From JBHEKP01 sp041859375 (GTDB lineage: Bacteria > Hydrogenedentota > Hydrogenedentia > Hydrogenedentales > CAITNO01), in the NCBI GenBank assembly GCA_041859375.1, contig JBHEKP010000073.1:1-35593 (forward strand): 35,593 bases of DNA, given 5' to 3'. The translations under genes were made by a program, and so were the position numbers. Shown one piece after another: positions 1 through 8,072 of the stretch. The notes under the pieces are model-generated. The model was not told where the DNA came from. It saw only the letters and a list, made by a program, of their open reading frames with translations, and did not search any database. Position 1 is the stretch's first letter. Every line of letters starts with the position of its first letter.

Positions 1-1262
1 GCGCGCTGCGCGCCCAGCAGCGGCAGCAGCACAAAGCCGCCCGCCGCCGCGCCCAGCACCCCGCCCAGGGTGTTCGCGCCGTAAAGCAGGCCGATGTCGC
101 GGCCCACCCGCGCGGTGTTTTGCGCCACGGCCCGCACCAGCACGGGAAACACCATGCCCGACACAAAGGTGGCGGGAAAGAGAATCATGAAGGACAGGCG
201 GAACATGCCCCAGGTGACCCCCTCCCAGCGGTTGCCCGCGGCGGCCTGCACCGCGCCGAATTTCTCCGGCAACCACGCGAACCCGTGAACCAGCAGCATG
301 TACATCACCCCCAGCAGCAGCAGCAGCGAGCCGGCCATTCCGGCGGCGTTGCGCAGTCGCGGCGCGAGGGCCGAGCCCGCCATGCCGCCCAGGGCCAGCC
401 CGCAGAGCAGCGTGGCCAGCATGGCCGTGTAGGCGTAGGTGGTGCCCAGAAAAACCATGGCCAGCAGCCGGGTCCACACCACCTCCAGCGCCAGCGCCGC
501 AAACCCCGACACGGCAAAGGCAAAAACCAGCCTGCCCGTCATCGGCGTGCCTGACTGGCATTCCACCCCCGGCTCGGTGACGGGGTCGTCCTGCGTTTCC
601 TGCCTGCCCAAAACCCGGTGCAACAATTCCGCCGCCGCGCCCACGGCAAGGTTGAGCACCGCCGCCAGCAGCACCGTGCGCGAATAGCCCAGTCCGGGCA
701 GCAGCACAAAACCGGCGGTGAAGCAGCCCGCCGCCGCGCCCAGCGTGTTCACCGTGTAGAGCAGGCCCACCCGCCGCCCGCGCAGCGCCGGGTCCCGCGC
801 CACGAAGCGGGACAGCAGCGGCAGTGTCGCGCCCATCATCCACACCGGCGCAAGCAGCAGCACCGCCGCAATGACCGCCCGCAGCGAAGCCCCGGCGGCG
901 AAACCGCCACCGGTCAGGCGCAGCAGCCCCGCCACCGCCGGTCCCACCCCGTCCAACAGCGCAAGCAGCAGCAGCGCCCACAGGCCAATCCCCGTCTCCA
1001 TCAGCGCGTACACGCGCAGGGGGCGGTGTGTTTTATCCGCACGGCGTCCGCCCCAAAAACTGCCCAACCCCAACCCCAGGAAAAACACCGAAAGCACCAG
1101 GCTCACCGCATAGGCGCGCACGCCCAGCAACAGGGCAAGCTGCCGGGTCCATGCCACCTGGTAGGCCAGTCCGCAGGCTCCGGAGATGAAAAAGAACGCC
1201 AGCACCGTTGCGAAAACGGCGTAAAACCGCAGACCCGCGGTGTTTTTCCCGGTGTCGGTCAT
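1..1262 (-). CDS. Fused MFS/spermidine synthase-type membrane protein, N-terminal 420 residues (runs off the left edge)
   Basis: The frame is open from an ATG at 1262 to the window edge, so the C-terminus, where a Rossmann aminopropyltransferase-like domain would lie, is not visible. The visible part is almost entirely hydrophobic. It shows an internal duplication: SGACGLAYQVAWTRQL (27-42) recurs as SGFAALALEVVWTRLL (252-267), and VGLLYTVNTLGAAAG (165-179) recurs as IGLLYGANTLGGVLG (390-404). Both motifs are characteristic of the membrane half of fused MFS/spermidine synthase proteins. A Shine-Dalgarno-like AAGGG lies about 8 bases upstream. It starts 11 bases after the LOG gene and is probably the last visible gene of the operon beginning at 3804. 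Whether it makes polyamines cannot be judged without the C-terminal domain; many members are transporters or have unknown roles. Confidence 0.85.
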   Translation of the reverse strand, partial: MTDTGKNTAGLRFYAVFATVLAFFFISGACGLAYQVAWTRQLALLLGVRAYAVSLVLSVFFLGLGLGSFWGGRRADKTHRPLRVYALMETGIGLWALLLLALLDGVGPAVAGLLRLTGGGFAAGASLRAVIAAVLLLAPVWMMGATLPLLSRFVARDPALRGRRVGLLYTVNTLGAAAGCFTAGFVLLPGLGYSRTVLLAAVLNLAVGAAAELLHRVLGRQETQDDPVTEPGVECQSGTPMTGRLVFAFAVSGFAALALEVVWTRLLAMVFLGTTYAYTAMLATLLCGLALGGMAGSALAPRLRNAAGMAGSLLLLLGVMYMLLVHGFAWLPEKFGAVQAAAGNRWEGVTWGMFRLSFMILFPATFVSGMVFPVLVRAVAQNTARVGRDIGLLYGANTLGGVLGAAAGGFVLLPLLGAQR

Positions 1263-1273
1263 GCCTTTGTCCC

Positions 1274-1843
1274 TTAAAACCATTTGTGCGGCGCGGGCGC
1301 GGGGGTGTATCCGTCCAGGTAGGCGAACACCGCCTCCGGCGTGGTGCAAACCGCAAACATGTCCAGGCAGATCTCCTTGATGAAGCTGTCATCCACCATC
1401 CGGGCCAGAAAGCCGAACAGTCCGTCGTAATAATCCCGCGTGTTCAGGAAGACACAGGGCTTGTGGTGGTAGCCCAACTGTTTGAGCACAAGCACCTCGA
1501 TCATCTCCTCCAGCGTGCCAATCCCCCCCGGCAGCGCCACAAACGCGTCGGCGCGCTCCGCCATGATGGCCTTGCGGTCGCGCATGGTCTCCGTCACGAT
1601 CAACTCGTCCGCCTCGCGGTAGGCCAGTTCCAGGTCCACCAGCCTGTCGGGAATCACGCCCACCACACCGCCGCCCGCCGCGTGCACCGCGCGGGCGCAC
1701 TCGCCCATAAGGCCCACATTGCCCGCGCCGTAGACCAGCGTCGCACCCCGGCCGCCAATCAGCCCGCCGAGCCGCCGGGCGGCCTCCTTGTAGTCCCCGT
1801 CCACCGCGTCGCTTGACGACGCATACACGCAGATGTTTTGCAT
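1274..1843 (-). CDS. LOG family protein (nucleoside 5'-monophosphate phosphoribohydrolase, Rossmann fold)
   Basis: This 189-residue protein carries the family signature PGGIGTLEE (about residues 105-113), preceded by MRDRKAIMAERADAFVALPG, as in LOG/TIGR00730 proteins. The N-terminus ICVYASSS and the glycine-rich VYGAGNVGLMG are the usual nucleotide-binding strand and loop. Known members cleave AMP or cytokinin riboside monophosphate to base plus ribose 5-phosphate in the cytosol; in bacteria the physiological substrate is often uncertain. The start is supported by GGAG five bases upstream. It lies 21 bases after the methyltransferase gene and 11 bases before the membrane protein gene. The length is normal for the family. 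Confidence 0.92.
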   Translation of the reverse strand: MQNICVYASSSDAVDGDYKEAARRLGGLIGGRGATLVYGAGNVGLMGECARAVHAAGGGVVGVIPDRLVDLELAYREADELIVTETMRDRKAIMAERADAFVALPGGIGTLEEMIEVLVLKQLGYHHKPCVFLNTRDYYDGLFGFLARMVDDSFIKEICLDMFAVCTTPEAVFAYLDGYTPAPAPHKWF

Positions 1844-1864
1844 TACTTCTCCATCACGCCGGAA

Positions 1865-3064
1865 TCACCGTTCCAGCAGGCAAACCGTCTCCACATGGGG
1901 GGTGTATGGGAACAGGTCCAGGGCGGCCAGCCGCCGGAGACGCCATCCCCCCGCGATGATAATCTTCAAATCCCTTGCCAGCGTGGCGGGATCACAGGAA
2001 ACATACACCATCCGCGCCGCGCCGCACCGCGCCAGCGCCGGAGCCAGCGCAAACGCGCCCGACCGGGGCGGATCAAGCAGCACCGTGTCATGGCCGCCCG
2101 CCTCCAGCGCCGCCGCCATCTCCGGCTCGCCGCCGCGCCGGTAATCCCCGCCCAGGGCGCGGGCCGCCTCCACCGATTCCACGGCAATGTCATAACCGGT
2201 GACGCGCGCGGCGGGAATCAGGCCGAGGGACAGGTTGCCATTGCCGCAGTACAGATCCAGCAGGGATTCCGCACCGGCCGCCATTTCGCGCACCAGCCCC
2301 ACAAGCAGCCGGTTCAGCAGAAAACTCGATTGTGAAAAAGCGCCGTTCACCGCCGGAACCCCGTCCACCATGAAACTGGCGCGGGGTGCGCCATCGCCCG
2401 GCGCGTTTGCCAGGGGGTAAAGCGCCCGCACCCGGTCCAGCGCCTCCGGCGGCGCCCAAACCATGGTCTCCCCCGTTACCGGGTGCGCCGTCACCACCAC
2501 CCCGCCCCGGATGCCCAGCGGGGCAAGCCGCGCAAAGGCGGTGTTCACTGTGTCATGGCAGAGCGGGCACCGTGTCATTGGCACAATGGTGTGGGTGCCG
2601 ACGGCGTAATAGCCCAACACCGCCCCGTCGCCGTGAAACTCCGCTCGGGTGCGGTAGCCCAGGCGCAGTCCGGGCTCCTCAACCCATTCCGGTTCCGCAT
2701 CAACGCCGCCAATGCGCCGAAGGCAGTCGGCGACAATCCTCATCTTCCATTCCGCCTGCGCCGGATAGGAGAAACAGCCCCACACATGGGCGGGCGCCGC
2801 TGATTCCTCCCCGCCCACAAAGGGGATGCGGTGGGGCGACGGCTCAATGACTCCCAGCATGCGCGCCCAGGAAACGGAGGCCTTGCGGCGGAACACCTTT
2901 GCGCGCACCGTGTCGCCCGGCAGGGCAAAAGGCACAAAGCAGACCCTGCCCTCCACCCGGCCCAATCCGTCCCCGCCGTGCGCGACGGCATGCACCTTTA
3001 ACTTGACGGGAGGCTCCGGACGGTCCCCCCCGGCCGGCGGCACCATGGCGTCGCCGTGCGTCAT
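1865..3064 (-). CDS. TrmA/RumA-type class I SAM-dependent RNA (uracil-5-)-methyltransferase
   Basis: The 399-residue product has a TRAM-like N-terminal beta-barrel (about 18-75, with VAHGGDGLGRVEGRVCFVPF). It then has a SAM-binding DLYCGNGNLSL motif, the LDPPRSG motif, the catalytic-cysteine motif YVSCDPATLARD, and the C-terminal DLFPYTPHVETV. This order defines 23S rRNA/tRNA uracil-5 methyltransferases, in which the Cys attacks C6 of uracil. The N-terminal four-cysteine iron-sulfur cluster motif of RumA is incomplete: I see WGCF and CPLC but not the full CxxxxxCGGC, so a cluster is doubtful. The start overlaps the preceding gene by four bases (ATGA), implying translational coupling. Which U position it methylates cannot be told from sequence. 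Confidence 0.92.
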   Translation of the reverse strand: MTHGDAMVPPAGGDRPEPPVKLKVHAVAHGGDGLGRVEGRVCFVPFALPGDTVRAKVFRRKASVSWARMLGVIEPSPHRIPFVGGEESAAPAHVWGCFSYPAQAEWKMRIVADCLRRIGGVDAEPEWVEEPGLRLGYRTRAEFHGDGAVLGYYAVGTHTIVPMTRCPLCHDTVNTAFARLAPLGIRGGVVVTAHPVTGETMVWAPPEALDRVRALYPLANAPGDGAPRASFMVDGVPAVNGAFSQSSFLLNRLLVGLVREMAAGAESLLDLYCGNGNLSLGLIPAARVTGYDIAVESVEAARALGGDYRRGGEPEMAAALEAGGHDTVLLDPPRSGAFALAPALARCGAARMVYVSCDPATLARDLKIIIAGGWRLRRLAALDLFPYTPHVETVCLLER

Positions 3065-3804
3065 GCCCCCTCCTCCGGCGTCGGGACGGGTTCCCGCAGC
3101 CTGCGCAGCAGCGCCGCCAGCGGCGCGCCGGAAACAGGGGCGGGGTCCCCCTCATACGGCATTAAAAAGGAAACGCCAAAAACCCGGCACGCGCCCGGGG
3201 GAAGCTCTTCCCCATGGGCCGCGCCGGACAGGCACCAGTCATGATCCGGCTCAAAAAGGGCCAGTGTTCCGGACGGTTCCATGCCCATGAGCAGCCCCAG
3301 CCTGCCATGACCCCGCAGTTCCGCCGCCCCAATCCCACCCCGCACGGTTGCACTTTCCGCCCGAACGGCGGGATTTCCATAAAGCACCCCGGCTCCGTCC
3401 CTGCGCAATCCAAGCCGGTCAACCCCACGGACGGCGACTGCCACCGGACCTTCGCCGGTGTTCAGCACCGACACCTCCCGAACCATCGCGGGCAGGTCAT
3501 GGAGCGCGGTGGTGCGGACGTCCACCACCAGTCCAGGCCCGGCGCGCCGGGCGCTGATCGTCCCCCCGAAGGCGTTGAAGGATTCGCTCCACTCCACCGG
3601 CCCCAGCCGCTCCGGCGTCACCGGAACGCCCCCCGCCTCCAGGAGAAAATCCGGCCCCGGCACGGCGATCCATTCCACATAGCCCCGCGCCAGTTTCTGC
3701 CGCAGTTCCACCGTGGTTCCCAAAAAGGCCGACCAGCGCCGTTCCAGCCAGTCATTGCCAAGAACAGCGCCGCCGTGATCTATGCGCGTGTACGCCCGGG
3801 CCAT
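3061..3804 (-). CDS. Conserved protein of unknown function, probable beta-sandwich
   Basis: This 247-residue protein has no signal peptide and no membrane segment. Its beginning (residues 11-25, GGAVLGNDWLERRWS) and the alternation of short beta-rich segments recall the non-catalytic N-terminal beta-sandwich of GH36-like glycosidases, but no catalytic domain follows. I do not assign an activity. GGAGG lies just upstream of the ATG at 3804. It is the first gene of the minus-strand run that continues with the methyltransferase (ATGA overlap), LOG protein and membrane protein, and it faces the ECF sigma operon across a 137-base divergent intergenic region. Confidence 0.75.
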   Translation of the reverse strand: MARAYTRIDHGGAVLGNDWLERRWSAFLGTTVELRQKLARGYVEWIAVPGPDFLLEAGGVPVTPERLGPVEWSESFNAFGGTISARRAGPGLVVDVRTTALHDLPAMVREVSVLNTGEGPVAVAVRGVDRLGLRRDGAGVLYGNPAVRAESATVRGGIGAAELRGHGRLGLLMGMEPSGTLALFEPDHDWCLSGAAHGEELPPGACRVFGVSFLMPYEGDPAPVSGAPLAALLRRLREPVPTPEEGA

Positions 3805-3888
3805 GCGCCTCCGTCATGCCGCGCCGGACACCGGCGCGGGTGTGATATCTTACCGTCCGGACGGGGTCCGCGTAAATCGGGGGGGCCG

Positions 3889-3916
3889 GGAACTTTCCCG
3901 GCCCGCCGGTGTTTGA
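3889..3916 (+). promoter_or_regulatory. Sigma-E-like ECF promoter for the sigma/anti-sigma operon
   Basis: GGAACTT (3889-3895), 16 bases, then TTTGA (3912-3916) resembles the ECF/sigma-E consensus GGAACTT-N15/16-TCTGA with one mismatch in the -10. It lies 26 bases before the sigma factor start, as expected for autoregulation. The -35 sits in a 10-base inverted repeat (3883-3892 with 3895-3904) centred on CT, which could be an operator or chance. Confidence 0.5.
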
Positions 3917-3941
3917 GCAGACAGGCACGGGATGACAGCGA

Positions 3942-4505
3942 ATGCAGGAAGTTGACGACTGGGTGCTCATCGCCCAAGCCCGCGCCGGCAACGGGCGCTC
4001 TTTCGAGACGCTGGTCCGCCGGTACGAGCAGCCGATCATGCACTTTTGCCGGCGCATGCTCGGCAACCGGGGTGATGCCGAAGACATCGCCCAGGAGTGC
4101 TTTCTGTCGCTGCACCGCAGCCTGCACAGAATTGAACCGCGGGCGAAATTCTCCACGCTGCTTTTCGGCATCGCCAGAAACCTGTCCCTCAACCTGTTGA
4201 GGGACGGCCGTCGGCGCGGCAGGGACAGCGCCCGGTCGCTGGATGGAATGGAGTTCGACCCCCCCGGCGGCCCACGGCCGGACCGGAACGCGCAAAACGC
4301 GGAACTGGGGCGGCGCATTGAGGACGCCATTGGGCGGCTCTCGCCGGAATTCCGGGAGGTGCTGGTGCTGCGGGAGATAAACCAGCTGGACTACGAGGCC
4401 ATCGCCGCCGCCGTGGGATGCCCGGTGGGCACGGTGCGCAGCAGGCTGGCCAGGGCGCGCGAATCCATGCGGGCCATGCTGGCCGGCGAACTTGACGGGG
4501 TGTGA
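3942..4505 (+). CDS. RNA polymerase sigma factor, sigma-70 family, ECF subfamily
   Basis: The 187-residue length and two-domain layout are typical of ECF sigma factors. Region 2 (about residues 20-90) contains FETLVRRYEQPIMHFCRRML, GDAEDIAQECFLSLH and FSTLLFGIARN, the core-binding and -10-recognition helices. Region 4 (about 125-180) contains IGRLSPEFREVLVLREI, LDYEAIAAAVGCPVGTVRSR and LARARE, the -35-recognising helix-turn-helix. The stop is followed four bases later by the anti-sigma gene and then a periplasmic CpxP-like gene. This arrangement points to an envelope-stress regulon. A sigma-E-like promoter directly upstream suggests it transcribes its own operon. The Shine-Dalgarno is weak. 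Confidence 0.95.
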   Translation: MQEVDDWVLIAQARAGNGRSFETLVRRYEQPIMHFCRRMLGNRGDAEDIAQECFLSLHRSLHRIEPRAKFSTLLFGIARNLSLNLLRDGRRRGRDSARSLDGMEFDPPGGPRPDRNAQNAELGRRIEDAIGRLSPEFREVLVLREINQLDYEAIAAAVGCPVGTVRSRLARARESMRAMLAGELDGV

Positions 4506-4509
4506 CAGG

Positions 4510-5133
4510 ATGAACAGACGGCTTTCAACCGAGGAAATCGAGCTGCTTTCCGCATGGCTCGACGGCGAGGCGGAAAATCCCGCCGCCGTGGCGGCGCTTG
4601 TGGAAAGCGACCCGGACATGGCGCGGTGGGTGGCCGGGACGCGGGCGATGCAGGAGAACCTGCGGGCGATGCCGGCCCCGGCGGCCAGCCCTCCCATCAC
4701 GGAGCGGGTCATGAACGCGCTGGCGCGGACCTCCGGTGTGGAAAAAAGCCGCCGCATCCCGTCGCCCCTCCGCATGGCGACGGCCGCCTGCGCGCTGCTG
4801 GCGGCGGGCGCGGTTTATCTTGGCCTGACGACATTGGACAGACCCGCCCCCCCCGCGCAGCCCTTCACGCTGGAGCAGGCCCAAATGGCGGCGGAAACCC
4901 TTCTTGACGAGCATGCGCTTCAGGAAAGCGAAAGCCCGGCGGAACCCGTTCAGGACGACGTGCCCGCGGAATTGCTGGTGGCGGCGCTGGCGGACTGGTC
5001 CCTGGACGGGCAAGAAGACGCGGAGGCGGAGGAAAACACCGGAGACTGGCTCGACGATGCGGCGTCCGTGTTGGAAATGGCGGAGATGCTTGAAGACGAG
5101 GACGCCATGGCGCTGGACGCCCTTGAAGGATAA
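4510..5133 (+). CDS. Probable transmembrane anti-sigma factor
   Basis: The 207-residue protein starts with LSTEEIELLSAWLDGE, the usual helical opening of anti-sigma factors (sigma-binding, cytosolic). One membrane helix follows at about 88-106, and then a strongly acidic periplasmic C-terminus (about 120-207). The zinc-finger HxxxCxxC of ZAS anti-sigmas is absent. An in-frame TTG at 4492 inside the sigma gene would add six residues; ATG 4510 is preferred because it begins the conserved helix. The four-base gap to the sigma gene indicates coupled translation. The function is inferred from position, topology and the N-terminal motif; the acidic tail matches nothing I recognise and could sense the envelope signal. 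Confidence 0.75.
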   Translation: MNRRLSTEEIELLSAWLDGEAENPAAVAALVESDPDMARWVAGTRAMQENLRAMPAPAASPPITERVMNALARTSGVEKSRRIPSPLRMATAACALLAAGAVYLGLTTLDRPAPPAQPFTLEQAQMAAETLLDEHALQESESPAEPVQDDVPAELLVAALADWSLDGQEDAEAEENTGDWLDDAASVLEMAEMLEDEDAMALDALEG

Positions 5134-5178
5134 AATGGCACATGCGCGGCGGCACCCCGCCGCCTGAGGAGAACAGAG

Positions 5179-5790
5179 ATGAGGCTTGTCAAACGGTTTC
5201 CGGTCCTGCCAATGCTGGCCGTTGCGCTGTTTCTCGGCGTTGCGGCGCAGGCCCAGCCCCCCGCACCACCGCAGGAGCGGCAGGAAAAGCCAAAACATGC
5301 CGCCCCCCGCAAGGGACAGGACGCCAAGGCGCGGGAAATGCTCGAACAGGTGATGGTCGCCAGAATCAGCAAGGAGCTGGGGCTCACGGACGAGCAGAGC
5401 GTGCTGCTGGTGCGGCGTTTCATCGATTTCCGCAACGAAAACCAGAAACTTCAGCGTGAACGCGCCGAAACCATGAAGAAAATCCAGGCACTGGTCGCGG
5501 AGGGCACGGATCAGCAGGCCGTTGAGGACGCGCTGGCGCGGTTGCGGGCCGCCGGCGAGTCGCTGCTGACGCTCAGGCAGCGGCAGCAGGACGCCATATC
5601 CCAGAACCTGGACACGTGGCAGCGGGCGAAACTCGTGCTGTTCATGGACAAATTTGAGGAGGAAATCCGGCAGCTCCTGAAACAGGCGAAGGAGCGCAGG
5701 GGCATGCCGCCCGACCGCCCGGCGCCGCCCCGCAGGGATGCGCCGCCGCCGCCCGACACCCAGGCCCCGCCGCCGCCGCCCGGACAATAA
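5179..5790 (+). CDS. Periplasmic CpxP/Spy-like (LTxxQ-type) stress protein
   Basis: The 203-residue product has a cleavable signal peptide (about 1-26, ending VAAQAQ) and a long helical body. It contains ELGLTDEQ, a variant of the LTxxQ motif of CpxP/Spy/ZraP proteins, and heptad-rich helices (about 50-165). It ends in a Pro-rich tail (RPAPPRRD then PPPPDTQAPPPPPG). Such proteins act as periplasmic chaperones or metal/stress sensors. AGGAG lies eight bases before the ATG. It is the third gene behind the ECF sigma factor and anti-sigma, so it is either a regulon output or part of signal sensing. It converges with the URO-D-like gene, leaving only 15 bases between stops. Confidence 0.75.
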   Translation: MRLVKRFPVLPMLAVALFLGVAAQAQPPAPPQERQEKPKHAAPRKGQDAKAREMLEQVMVARISKELGLTDEQSVLLVRRFIDFRNENQKLQRERAETMKKIQALVAEGTDQQAVEDALARLRAAGESLLTLRQRQQDAISQNLDTWQRAKLVLFMDKFEEEIRQLLKQAKERRGMPPDRPAPPRRDAPPPPDTQAPPPPPGQ

Positions 5791-5805
5791 CCAACCGCCT
5801 TGCTG

Positions 5806-6897
5806 TCAGGCGCGGGCCGCGCTGATGTCGCGGCAGAGCTCCAGGAGCAGGAGCACCCGCCCGTCCGGCGTGCCCGATTCGATGTCGGCCGCCACCAGGT
5901 CGCAGGGGCCGTACTCCCCGGCGATGCGTTCCAGATCAGCGCGCAGTTCGCCGGGCGTCTTGTTCGCCAAATCCGTCGGGGTGTACATGATCGCGCGCCG
6001 CGCGTCCGGAAACAGGGCGCGCGCGCGGGCCAAATCGGAATGCAGGCCCATGTCCATGTATGCCGTGCGGGGAATCTCCGCATAGGCCTCCAGGTAGGGA
6101 TCGGCGGTCCAGGCGCAGTTGTGCACGCCCACGCAGGCAAAGGACTCGGCCACCCGGCGGTCGAAGGGAAGCAGCAGGTCCCGGTAAAGTTCCGGGGAAA
6201 CCAGGTTGACCAGGCAGTTGCTCAGGGTGAAAAAGCGCACGTCCACCCCGGAGGCCCGCTGCCGTTCGTGCAAAAGGCGCGCCGCCGCAATCATCGTCTC
6301 CGCCACCGCGTTGAACAGCCTCCTGCACCGTTCCGGCTCCGTCATCATGTCCATGAAAAGCGCCTCGCCGCGCAGGCGGTGGGCGTTGTTCAGCACGCCC
6401 TGCCAGTTGATGAACCCCTCAACGCGCCCCTCCGATCCGGCAATCCATTCCACCTGGGCAAGCAGTTCCTGAAAGAACGGGTTGGAGGACGGGTCCACCG
6501 GCTCGATGCGGTCAACGGCGTCATCGTCCAGGTACGGACCGGCGCAGGTTGGCCACTGATCGGGCAGGTAATGCACCGGCACGCCGAACATGGCCGCCAC
6601 GGCGCACGCGCCGTAAGCGCCGGTCAGCAAATCCAGCGGCTCACCCGTCCTGCCGAGGCCGGTGCCCGGAAAACGCCGCTCCAGCCCCCCGCGCATCGCC
6701 AGCACGGCGGCGCGGCGGCGGACGGGATCGCGGTGGAACGCCTCCCCGAAGTCAATACCGGCGTTCTCCCGGTGCCACTTCGGGGTGAATCCGGTTTCCG
6801 GGCGCAAAAAGGGCTCGTCCCCCCGGGCGGGCCTGCGCGTGGCGGGCGCGCCGGGCGCGATGTAGCTCACAAGCTGAAAAGGCGGTTTTTCCGTCAT
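5806..6897 (-). CDS. Uroporphyrinogen decarboxylase-like (URO-D fold) protein in an efflux operon
   Basis: The 363-residue protein resembles URO-D/MtaA-type barrels: FGEAFHRDP near residue 48, then VSPELYRDLLLPFDRRVAES, then GVHNCAW, with the C-terminal AIMYTPTDLANKTPGE and a terminal leader helix. The His-x-Cys in VHNC recalls the zinc ligand pair of MtaA/MtbA corrinoid:coenzyme M methyltransferases. True haem-pathway HemE is unlikely, because the N-terminal substrate-binding Arg motif of HemE is not seen. The start overlaps the preceding permease stop by four bases (ATGA), so the gene is translationally coupled to a drug-efflux cassette. That is an odd setting for this family. Substrate unknown. 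Confidence 0.75.
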   Translation of the reverse strand: MTEKPPFQLVSYIAPGAPATRRPARGDEPFLRPETGFTPKWHRENAGIDFGEAFHRDPVRRRAAVLAMRGGLERRFPGTGLGRTGEPLDLLTGAYGACAVAAMFGVPVHYLPDQWPTCAGPYLDDDAVDRIEPVDPSSNPFFQELLAQVEWIAGSEGRVEGFINWQGVLNNAHRLRGEALFMDMMTEPERCRRLFNAVAETMIAAARLLHERQRASGVDVRFFTLSNCLVNLVSPELYRDLLLPFDRRVAESFACVGVHNCAWTADPYLEAYAEIPRTAYMDMGLHSDLARARALFPDARRAIMYTPTDLANKTPGELRADLERIAGEYGPCDLVAADIESGTPDGRVLLLLELCRDISAARA

Positions 6898-8072
6898 GCG
6901 GACTGCTCCGGTGTTTGCGGCTCCGCCGCAGGCTTCCGCACAAACAATACCAGCCATGCCAGCACCAGGTACAGTCCGCAGAGCGCCCAGAGGATGAGCC
7001 ATTCCCGGCGCACCTCGAAGAGGCTTGCGCCCATCTGGTTCACCCGCACAAAACCGACCCCGCCGGTGGAGCTGGGCAGCAGCAGCGACACCGCGCGAAT
7101 CCACCCGGGAAGCACCTCCGGGGGCCAGGCAAAGCGCATGAGAAACACAGCGGGCACCGAGGTGAACAACAGCACGGGCAGCGCCGTCTCGCGCTCGGGG
7201 AAAAAGGCCGTGAGCATCTGGCCGAAGAGGGCGATGGAGATCACATAAGGGAGGAGGAACACGAGCACCGTGATCGGGTTGCCCTCGCGCGGCAGGCCGT
7301 AGAACGTGTACACGACGGCCAGGTAAAAGACCGGGTAAAGCATGTAGAGGGACACCAGCGCCGCGGTGCGCGCCGTCAGCACCGCCAGCGGCCCCGACCG
7401 GCGCACCTCCTCCGCGGCCTTTTCCCCGCGCAGCTCGTTGCGCGTGCCGCCCAGCAGGCCGATGCCCAGCAGCATGGTCTGCTGGATGATCAGCATGAGC
7501 ACCGCGGGCACCACATACACGGAATACCCCCCGAAGGGGTTGTAAAGGGGCCTGCCGATCACCCCGAAGGGCTCGCGCGCCTTGTAGGCCTCCTTTTCGG
7601 GCAGGCCGGACGCGGTGAGGCGGCGTATTTCAATCCCCGCCGAAAGGGTGGCGGCGGCGCGGTACACGCCCGAGTAGATTTGCCGGTACACGAGGAAGTA
7701 ACTCGCGTCCCCGTAAACCTGCACCACCGCCTGCTCGCCGCGCAGGATGTCGCGCTCAAAACCGGCGGGAATCACAAGCACGCCCCGCGCCTCCCCGTTC
7801 AGCATCCGCCGCCGCGCCTCCTCCAGATCGCGGGCGGGCTCCGTCAGGCGAGTCTCCTCGGCGGCGTCCACCCAGCGCGTGAGCTTTCGGCTCAGGGGGG
7901 TCAGGTCCTGGTCCACCGGAATGATGTCCACCTCCCGGAGCACCTCCCGGAGGTAGGGCACCGGGTAAAACATGGTGTAAATGACCATGCCCGCGACAAA
8001 TATCAGGCGCACCGCCGGATCGCCCAGAACCGCCCGGTACTCGCGGAGCATGCTGCGGAAGAAGCGGTTCAT
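6894..8072 (-). CDS. ABC-2 type transporter permease (YhhJ/YbhR-like), second of a pair
   Basis: This 392-residue membrane protein has the ABC2_membrane_3 layout. There is one N-terminal membrane helix (about 20-36), then a large periplasmic domain with SRKLTRWVDAAEETRL and NGEARGVLVIPAGFERDI, and then about five C-terminal helices from YSVYVVPAVLMLIIQQTML onward. The GVLVIPxGFERD motif is shared with the neighbouring permease (ALLVIPGGFERDT), showing the two are homologous subunits that probably form a heterodimer. The start at ATG 8072 overlaps the previous stop by four bases. An upstream in-frame extension exists but lies wholly inside the other permease gene and is not credible. Confidence 0.9.
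   Translation of the reverse strand: MNRFFRSMLREYRAVLGDPAVRLIFVAGMVIYTMFYPVPYLREVLREVDIIPVDQDLTPLSRKLTRWVDAAEETRLTEPARDLEEARRRMLNGEARGVLVIPAGFERDILRGEQAVVQVYGDASYFLVYRQIYSGVYRAAATLSAGIEIRRLTASGLPEKEAYKAREPFGVIGRPLYNPFGGYSVYVVPAVLMLIIQQTMLLGIGLLGGTRNELRGEKAAEEVRRSGPLAVLTARTAALVSLYMLYPVFYLAVVYTFYGLPREGNPITVLVFLLPYVISIALFGQMLTAFFPERETALPVLLFTSVPAVFLMRFAWPPEVLPGWIRAVSLLLPSSTGGVGFVRVNQMGASLFEVRREWLILWALCGLYLVLAWLVLFVRKPAAEPQTPEQSA

Noticed and set aside
4525..5787. 420-codon antisense frame under the anti-sigma and CpxP-like genes
   Set aside because: Arg-rich shadow; the plus-strand genes have clear domains and ribosome sites.
6898..7104. Upstream extension of the URO-D-like gene
   Set aside because: It lies wholly inside the permease gene; the ATGA overlap start at 6897 fits the rest of the operon.
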